From: Ficedula albicollis
Lineage: Eukaryota; Chordata; Aves; Passeriformes; Muscicapidae
DNA: 64,000 bases
Direction: 5' to 3'
NCBI RefSeq assembly: GCF_000247815.1
Contig: NC_021683.1
Coordinates: 9,744,286 to 9,808,285, forward strand
Shown here: in pieces, positions 55,201-64,000 of the stretch
Numbering within the stretch: position 1 is the stretch's first letter
How the letters are laid out: the number at the start of each line of letters is the position of its first letter
Translations under genes and position numbers: made by a program
The notes under the pieces: model-generated
Told to the model about the DNA's origin: nothing
Seen by the model: the letters and a program-made list of their open reading frames with translations, nothing else
Databases searched by the model: none

Positions 55201-58200
55201 AAATTTGTATTCATGCACAGAAATGCTAAAAATCTTTACTCTGGGTAAGTTTAAAATAATAATACTTGAAAGTATACAGGAGCAAAATGAAGGAAATATT
55301 GTTATACTTCTGCTTACTACTATCCACAAGAATAGGTGGAAGCTGAAAGGGAACAACAGAAAACCCAAGGAGAGAAAAAATTATGTATTTTGGGGAGGGG
55401 GAGTCATAGTGGAATTTTCTGTTAGAAGCTCCAAAAAACTGATGGTAGTTTGTTGGAAAAATCTCTATTGTGTACAATAGAGTAGCATTAGAATTTAGCT
55501 GTGTTTGCTGCATGGAGTAAAATCTTTTGAGATTTAAGAGTAAGCTCTTTTCCTGCTGTTTTCTGAACTAACTTGGTGTTGGAGATCTCCCTGGGACTGC
55601 TCTCAGTAAGGATTGGAGGCACACAAAGTTCTGCTGTGGGAGAGATGCAAAGGTGTGATGGAACTGCACAGTGCAAAGGCTGGCAAGGAACAGATCCTTC
55701 CTCCTCTCTGGTCAGGGCATGAGAGGTTAAAGTGAGGAAAGGACAGTCTGAGCCTCATCTGGAGTGTAACATTTGTCACTATGACTTAGTCCTAGGAATT
55801 CTTAGTTAAACATGCCCTGAAAATGTGGGACTCATTCCCATTGGATTAGGCCTGCCTTTCTTTGGTTTGATGCAATGTATCAAATCCTTGAGAATTGTGA
55901 ACTTTACTGTGAAAATCCACACAAGCTACACTCGTGGAATATTAATTGTAGTAATCGCATTAAATTAAAATGTCCTTGAAAAGACCAGGCTTTTTTTTTT
56001 GTTTTGGGATGGGGTGGGTTGGTTGATTCTTTTGTTTTAGTTTGGCTTTTTTGAAAAGCAATGCAAAAACTTAGAAAACCAATCAATTTTGCTTAGTTTT
56101 TACTGAGAGGAAATCTATGCCTTGGAATATAAACTGTCAGATTGCTTACAATGCTGTGTGTTTTGTGTGTATATGGTATTTACCTTTTAAATTGTTCTGA
56201 AATGTTTTATCAAAAGTCAGGTAAATCATATTCCTGATGGAATTTGGAGCACAGCTTGGATAAGTATCTGCAGGCCATGAGGAGATATATCCTAGAGTTA
56301 GAGCTGGAGTTATACCTCTTAGTGTTCATGACACTCTTTCTTGCTTGTGAGGATGAGAAGGCTTATAAGGATGGCAGGATCCATATTTTCAATGAAATGT
56401 GGCTTCTGCTTGTCTCTAAAATCAATCTTTTTGTTCAGCTAAAAGATACTGGTGACTGATAACAGCGTGTCAGTGGTTTTATTTGAAGTGACCTTACCTT
56501 ACCTTTTAAAAATTAAGCACCCATAAAAGACAGAATTTTAAATTTTCAGGTTATGGGGATTGTTTTGGAGATGATTTGGAGAAGGAAAATTGTAATGCCA
56601 TGTGCCTAGACACTGATGATACATCCCTGAGAGTGTGCTGACAACGGGAGATTGTGAAGGCAATATTTTGGGTTTGTGGGTTGTTTGGGTGTGTTTTTCT
56701 ATTCTGCCCCCTGGCACCAGGTTCTTCCGGTGGTTTCCTTTCAGATACAGCTACTCTGGCAGAACAGCACCACTGCTGCAGTGGGAACTCACTGCTGGAG
56801 TGGGCATGGAGATGTTCCAGCCACAGAGCAAGGGCAGTGCTGGATACTGCAGCTTCCAGAGGGTTTGCAACGACTGCTGTGATGGTTTAGGAGATGGAAT
56901 GGTTTCCTGAGCTGTTTGAACAGGAACAGCAGGTTGCAGGTGTGCTGAGGAGGCAGCATCAGCCCACACTGCCAGTGGGCTGGGATGAGCCAGTGTCAAA
57001 GGGCAGCACTGCTGGCAGGCTGCTCTTGGGGTAACTCTGGGGAGCCTCAAACACAGAAATCAGTCGCAGTGTGTTGTAGGTTGAACTAAAGCAGCTCTGA
57101 GCCAGGCAGGTCCAGAGCCCCAGCAGCACAGGCTCAGTGAGTGCAGCTCCCAGCACAGCTCTGCTCGTGTTGCTGGCCTCATGAACTGAAGTGACAACTG
57201 ATTATAAGTTATAGACCGTAATGTTTTTTGGGACAATTAGGATAAACCAAAGTGGGGAAAAGTAGCTGGATACAATTGCAGTTTGCTCATTGCCTGTCAT
57301 TGAGCATAAATGAAGGTTTAGCCTCTAGATACAGAATAGGAAATGGGTGTGAAATCAGAAGGAAGAGCCAAGGAACAGTTTTTTGTTATGCCAGCACCTC
57401 AGTTTTCATCCCTTTAAACAAGGCTTAGTAAGGGGGAACATGCAATATTTGTGCAGATGTCACTGCAAAAAATGCATAACTTTGAGGAGTAATTATGGAA
57501 CTAGTAATGTAACTCTGGCATTTGAGTCAGAAATCCTTCAGAAGAGCTATTACAGAATTAGGGTAACTTTTGAATTCTATTTAGCAAGCACATCATCTCT
57601 CTTCAGAAATTCTTCTCATTCCTATGTATTGTTGTTGATTTCAGATATGTTGAGTTTCATATTTGCTTCAGATATAAAATTTGTGAAGTATACAGGGAAA
57701 AAATGGTTGTTCTTTAGCAGACTATGCTACTGAAAATTGAACTCTGCAAACTCTTTGTGTAAGAGGACTTGCATTTTTTCCTGAATGCTCAAAACCACTG
57801 CCATCCCCACCCCCACTTGAATGGTTTTCTCTATTGTTCAGTGTACCCACGAAAAATAAGATTCTGTGGTTTATAATTCATTTTTATTTTTTACCCACAT
57901 AAACCATAGGATGTTTTTATATTTTTTTTTTTATTAAAAACACTCCATCATGTGTTCCCCAAATCAACAGTGGAACACTGAAACCCAATGGATTTCAGTG
58001 CCTTTCATTCTGAGTACCTTTGGAACCTGCAGTGCTTTGCAGATCCCTGTTTAGATGGTGGTGTGAGAGCAGCTGTGCAGAATGGTAACTGCTGTGACAA
58101 TCCCCCTCACTGGGAGGTGCTGAGAGAATCCCAGTGACCCCCTCTTCTCTCCTACATGGCCTCTGCTCTTGTGCTTTAGGAATTACATAAAGGCACATCG

Positions 58201-61200
58201 TGCATGCTGCCCTTCAATCACTCCAAACCTGATAGATGTTTTTCAGGAATGGCAAACAAAACCTAAAACCTCAACCTCACTTCTCCACCAATAGTGAGGT
58301 TTGCAAATAGATAACCATCAGTAACATGGAAAGCAGTCCAAACTAGGATCTGTCACTCTGGTGGCTTTGTAGTGCCAAAAGCAGTAAAGCATGGCATGCT
58401 TGTTTTGGGGTTTTTAGATATGAAAATGAAAGTGGCAATTTATAGTAAGGAAGACATAATATAAGTGTGAAAGGAAAGCTTTTTTCCTGCCTTGTGATGC
58501 TCATGGGCAGCTGCTCAGATTGTGCTTCCAGAACACCTTTGTGGCATGGCCCAGGCTGTGGTCCACACTCAAGGTTTCGCACTGGTCTGGTTTTTGTGTG
58601 TTCATTCCCTCTTCAGAACATGCTCTGTTCAGTAGGGTGGGCACTGTGTAAGCTCTGCACAGGAGGGATCTGCTGTGGGCTTCTCTTGAATTTCTCTCTG
58701 CATGGCCTGCACACACTGGCTGTGTCACAGTCTGCCCAAAGCAACAGTTCAGGTTTGATAATACCCCAAGTATAGATTTTGTTTGTGGAATAAGCTCATC
58801 TGGTTTTGGCCACATTTGAGTACATTTGAAGCCTGATGTTAATATTTAATCTAAAATTATCTTTGTTTTCCACATAGTATCTCAATAGTGAATAAGATCA
58901 GCAACATGTGATTTTTTTTCATTCACCCCCTCTCCCCCCACTTAAATTGTTCAGACTTTCACTCTGAGGCACAAAGAAAGTTGGTTTTTTAAAGTAATTT
59001 TTTTGTGATCACAGTAAATGCAGTTCACTTCAGACCAATAATCAAACCACACATACAGCCTTTTGTCTCAAATCTATTAAAGATAATGTTCTCTTGATAA
59101 TGTTTCATGATGGGAAAGCATTCCTCTCAAAAATGCCTTTGCATTTATCTTACTGCAGCGTTCCCTGAAAGATTGCTAATGTGGAGCTTTATAAATAATC
59201 CTTTCTGCACTGCTGTAAAAGTAATTTAATGGCCATTTCTGGAAGGCCGGGGATGGGAAGGTATTTATAGGAAGCATCAAGGGGTGTCTGACAGAGTGAG
59301 GTGAAGGTTTGGCTTTTAGCGGAGCTGGGAGCGGGGCTCGTGTCGGTGCTGGTGAACAGAGCGCTCCGCTGTGCGGGGTGAGCACACTCTGAGCACACTC
59401 TGTGCTCCTGTTCCAGCCCACCCAGCCTGTTCTGAGAACAGCTCGGCTCTGCAGCCCTTGTAAACATTGCTCCAGCTGTGTGAAGCCACTGCAGTAGTTG
59501 CTGGAAGGCCAACCAAGGCCAGCCTTAATTATGCAGACAAAAAAAGAGAAAATAATTTAAATGTTCCCAACAGCGAGCAAACAACAAAAATTTCCTCTTA
59601 ACCCTACTATAGCAGGAGCACCTTCTCTCTAAAGGACACACTTTTTATTTCCAAAATACCTCTTCTGCCTGAAAGCCTTCACTGAATCATTTATTATCAG
59701 GAGATTTTTCTGTGCAAAATTCTTCACTACCTTTTAGAAAATAAGTCGATAGAGAGTTGACTTGCTTTGATTCTTGTTACTTAATTTTTTGAGACATTTG
59801 GTGTGGGATACCAGGAATCTGTTTTGTAAGAATTAATGCTGCCTTTCTTAAATATAACTTAATGTGTCCTTTTCTTTAGTTTTGCATCTGTTTAGTAGAA
59901 ACCACCAGTTGTGCAATACTGGCTTTCATGTAGTACCTTTAGTGGCAGGGACAGATGGAAGACTTCCGGGGCAGTTGTGCATGGCTGGTGTTGGAAGCAA
60001 TTTTTTCATGTGGTTTGGATGCTTCTCTACTGCTGTCAGAGCAAGAAAGGGACATCAGATTAATTGTTTATATATAAATTATTCATTACTTTTAAATTAA
60101 TAAAACTAGAAGCCTGTGTTAAAAATTTCTAGAGTTCATCAGCCACCATCTGTTAGTTAAGTGAATGTGCTGTTGGGGCATAAATAAAGCATTAGATGAA
60201 CCCAAGTCTCTTTTCATAACAGCAGAATTTTGGAGCTGGGTAGGAGGACTTTAAATACAAAAATAATAGGAACAGAATGGAGTGAGATAACACTCTAACT
60301 AAGAGCTGGCAGGAGGCATTGCTGCCACTGCAGATGTGAGTTGCAGATAAAAAAAGCCCCTGAGCAGCTCTGTCCTGCCCCCTCCCCACATTTTCTTCCT
60401 CCGGGAGTGCAGGGAGGGCTGGGGGCTGGGTGTGAGTGCACCACCCAAACCCATCTGATCTTTACTGGGAACTGGTCCTTCTCTTCTCCTCCCAAATGGA
60501 ATCTGATATGGGCTCATTAAGTCCATTAGGAGCATGGAGGGACAAAGAACCAATGCAGCTTAAAGTTGCTTTGGTTTGGGGCCGACTTTAGATGGTGAAT
60601 TTTTCTGGGAGTAGGGAGGGAAATTGCTGATAAATCTGTGAACTTTTGAAAGTTTGAGTTACGGGAAAGATCGGTGACGGAACTCATGATCAATATGTTT
60701 GCAAAGACTGGGACTAAAAGGTGCACTTTGTGCAATAAGACACTAAAATGCTTTCTATATGTGACCTGAAATGTCAACCAAAACATATATTGAGTTCTGG
60801 GAACTGGAGATCACAGTACTTAACAGAGATTTTATGTTATCTCTGTGGGACATAGTGGAAAGTAATTCGGAACTCAAATGATAATTGCTTAAGAAAACAT
60901 TTACCTTAGTAGCCTGCACAAACCCAGGTAATTTCATAATACCTACTTGAAACTCACCTTTATTTCAGCCAGCCATGATATTTCTTAAATCCTGTCTTTT
61001 TATTATAAATATTAAACACTTGCTGCATTTCAGAGGAATGGAGGCTGTCTTCTTGGTGACTAACATGATTTTTTTGCATTTATTTGAAGTATCTCATGAT
61101 AGAAAAATTATAGCACAAATCATCTATGATACAGTGATACTGAATTGTTAGTATATCCTAAGATATCCATGTATTTTACTAAAGGTTGTTCAGTGCTGTG

Positions 61201-64000
61201 ATGTTCTGCCCCGTGTGAGCCATGCAGTTCTGGTATATTTTCAAAACCTGAATGTGCAGCAGGGAGCCTCCAGTATGGCCAATAGCTACTAGAAATTATT
61301 AGTGCTGCTCTGGCACATGTGCTGTAACTCTTCCTGGAGCTGTGCCTTTCGGATGGGGAACCTGCTCTGTTGGTATTTCAATGGAGTGGAAGAAGTCCTG
61401 GGTGGCTGGGTCACTTGCTAAAATGTCCTGAGGTCTCAGTTTTTGCATTCACCATGTGCGAGGAGAAGGAATGCCTTGCAGTTACCCAGATTACTTCAAC
61501 TAGCATGAGTCGAGTGATTAAGATTGTGAATTTGTGTTTAATCATAATGCTCAGAGCAATCAGGTTAGTTGTTGTTTTGTTTTTAAAGAAAGACATAGGA
61601 GTAGAAATAGATAAACAACCAGTCCCATGTTAGTCTAGCTGTATTTATACTGTGTGAAAAAGCTCTCTCTTTGTGCAGTAATCAGCTGTGCTCTTTCCCC
61701 TACTGATAACCTTACTAAAGGGCTTAGCCTTTGTGTATTCCACATTTTTGGTGGGGTGTCTTTAGCTTTTACAGCCATTATTCCCTTTCAAGTCTTCTAG
61801 AAGATTTATCCAGGTTTAATCTCACCTGATACCCCCTTTCTTCCAGATCTTACTCTTTTCCTGAGTAGGAGAGTTGGGCCATCCTTTTAGTTACAATAAC
61901 GGCTGTTTCCCTTCTATATGTATGTAAACGTTTCCAGCCATTAAGCATCCGTTCCTTTACCAAATTGTTTAGGTGTTCTGCCTCAATGAGGTGTGGAATT
62001 CTCTCCCTTCCATAGATGTTGCCCCTCCAGTTCCACCGAGGCCCTGTGTCAGTCTGTGGTTCTGTCCCCTCACTGTGGCTCTTGAGAGAGACCACACACT
62101 ACCGAGTACTCAGGGGGAGCAGATTTCCAACCTTTTCTCCTCCATGGGCTTCCCAGCATTTTCTTGTTCTAGAAGCAAATCTCCCCTGAACTTGTCTGTG
62201 GTCAGCCCTGGGATGAAGAATCAGGTGTGCTACCAGAAATTCAGGCCTTGCCTTTAATTTGGATTCACTGTATCTGGGTTAGCTGTCAGCATTTGCCTCT
62301 TCTGGCTGTGAGACAGTCCCGTCATTGACTGGAGGCAGAAGCAGCAGGGACTTCTCTGGAGTTCAGCACAGGGGACACTGCAGAGGCTGTGACCCTCCTG
62401 ATGAGCCCTGGCTGCTTCAGTGCAGGCAGACCAGAGCTGTTTCCCTCAGTGACCTTTCTGCATGTGAGATTTTGTCTCCTATTCCTGTTTGCTTATGTTT
62501 GTTTTGCAGGAGTCCTACTGAGAGTAAAGTGACTCATAATATACAAATGGAGAGAAATAATTCAAACAGCATGTGATCTTAAACCTCCTTTTCAGCTGCA
62601 AATAGAAAGCTGAAGATGGTTTGCCATTAACTTCTTGCATTAAGCCATATGTCTGTGCCTTTGGGGAGCTCACAAAGTCTAACCTGGATTCAGGTATGTG
62701 TTTTGTGAGCACTCACACATCGTTTGCCAGAAAAAAAGACCCCAGAGAACTGTCCTTTGTCAGCTTTCTTCTTACCCTGACTTTTCCTGGGGGGAATTAG
62801 AACTACATAGGATCTCTATGTGAATTAAATTTTATAACACCCCTGGCCCCACCTCAAGCTGCAATTTGCCTTCTTTAAAAAAAAAAAAAAATCCTAGAAA
62901 AATGTCCTTTTGCTGTTGAGCACAGGATCCTCAGTCACACATCTGTGGGACTGAGAGAGTCCCAGTAACACCAAATGAAGGTTTGACACTTGTTTAAATA
63001 AATTCGAGAGCTTGGGGGACATTTCCAGAGCAGCTGAACAACTCAGCTCCTTGAATCTCAATAATGTGGTTTCTTTCTTATTAACTCCACCCTTGAGGAT
63101 ATTTTATGTTGCATGGAGCCAGTGCTGATTCTGCTTGCTGGGCCCATCTGCAGCACATCTCTACTGTTCTGCAAAATGGCCTTCAGTGAAGCCACCTGAG
63201 TGTATTTTGAATGGAAGAAACACCAGCTAGCTTGAAAGCTATCTTACAAACTGAGTGTAAAGACAATATTTAATTGCTTTCTAAATTTTTTCTACTTTGA
63301 TTATGAGCAACTGAGTCACTGTTTGAATATAATATTTAATGTCACTCAGAATTGTTCTGTTTTTAGGTCATGTCCTTCCAACCAAACCAGAAATTTTTTT
63401 GTCATAAGTGATAGAATTCCATTTTACTTGTCTGGTCCAGATGGTGGTTGACCTGCAAAGAGTTCATGTGCTGATGGAAATAAAGTGAGTTTAGTGTAAT
63501 ATGTGAAAATGATACAAATGTATGAAAATGATACAATAGTCACGAAGGCAGAGTCTTTGTGGGGCAGTCTGGGCAGGAGGGCAGAAATGGCACAGAAAAA
63601 TGGGACAATTTACATTGGAACATGGCCTGCTTAGCCAGTTTAACTGTTGCTTAGCTAAATGATGATTTTTGCAGCTTTACTGCTATCTAAAAAGTATGTC
63701 TAAGAAGAACTTAGAGATTTTCCTTCTTTCTGCTATAAAGTAGTTGAGGTCAGCCTTTTGTGGGAGTGGAAGCCTGTAATTGGAGACAGACCTGCTCAGT
63801 AACCAAAATATTTTCTTTTTTTTCTTTTTCCCCTTTTCTCTGTCTTTTGTATGTTTTGTATTCCTCTTTCTAGCTAAGGAAACCTTAGTCTCCAGTGTCA
63901 TTTTAGCAGCTGGATTAATTCCCAAGGGTTTAAGCTTGGGCAAGCAGCATTTGAGTCTCTCAGCAAACTCTGCTGACAGCCATGAAATGTATGGCTGTGC
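52186..64000. other. Intergenic, no gene recognised
   Basis: Mostly AT-rich unique-looking DNA with short homopolymer tracts (for example near 55990, 57922 and 62877). I read the frames on both strands and found no conserved domain or chain of exon-like ORFs with matching splice phases. It may include the far 3'UTR of a convergent neighbour or regulatory DNA, but nothing in the sequence proves that. Confidence 0.55.

Overview
The window is vertebrate nuclear DNA, almost certainly from a bird. It carries several CR1-type LINE fragments with the avian CR1 3' end, and one SINE-like element with a CR1-type tail that suggests a songbird (inference). It holds one protein-coding gene that I can support: the ortholog of ESRP2, epithelial splicing regulatory protein 2, on the + strand. 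I rebuilt it exon by exon from GT/AG sites, phase and homology. The ATG is at 5538. Fourteen constitutive coding exons run to 37603, followed by two alternative C-terminal solutions: an exon at 45747-45858 that ends in the vertebrate ESRP tail APKEWVCL, and a last exon at 48672 with its own stop at 48830. The predicted proteins are 706 aa with exon 15 and 729 aa without it. Each has three RRM/qRRM domains, an Ala/Pro/Tyr-rich segment, and the start of a fourth RRM-like domain that is completed only when exon 15 is skipped.

Layout. 1-4.7 kb: AT-rich upstream DNA with an old CR1 and a (TTCCC)n repeat; no gene recognised. 4.74-6.06 kb: GC-rich promoter zone with four CCAAT boxes, a possible 5'UTR intron and exon 1. 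6.7-26.3 kb: a 19.6 kb second intron with a 782-base pure C tract that looks artefactual and two CR1 fragments. 26.3-37.6 kb: exons 3-14. 37.6-48.7 kb: a long 3' part of the gene with the alternative C-terminal exon, a near-perfect 758/759-bp tandem duplication and one or two candidate unlisted exons. 48.8-50.06 kb: 3'UTR and poly(A) site. 50.06-64 kb: no gene recognised, but a GC-rich SINE-like element whose tRNA-like head is amplified as about five 74-bp units, followed by a back-to-back Illumina adapter remnant inside a 38-bp direct repeat.

I see no novel multi-gene system here. The points most worth checking are the isoform architecture of ESRP2 (C-terminal switch, tandem donors, UGGUGG motifs beside the switch exon, a possible in-frame 132-nt exon) and three probable assembly faults (poly-C, adapter, tandem duplication) that would mislead automatic annotation. 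Most other open reading frames in the window are chance ORFs in introns, repeats or intergenic DNA.
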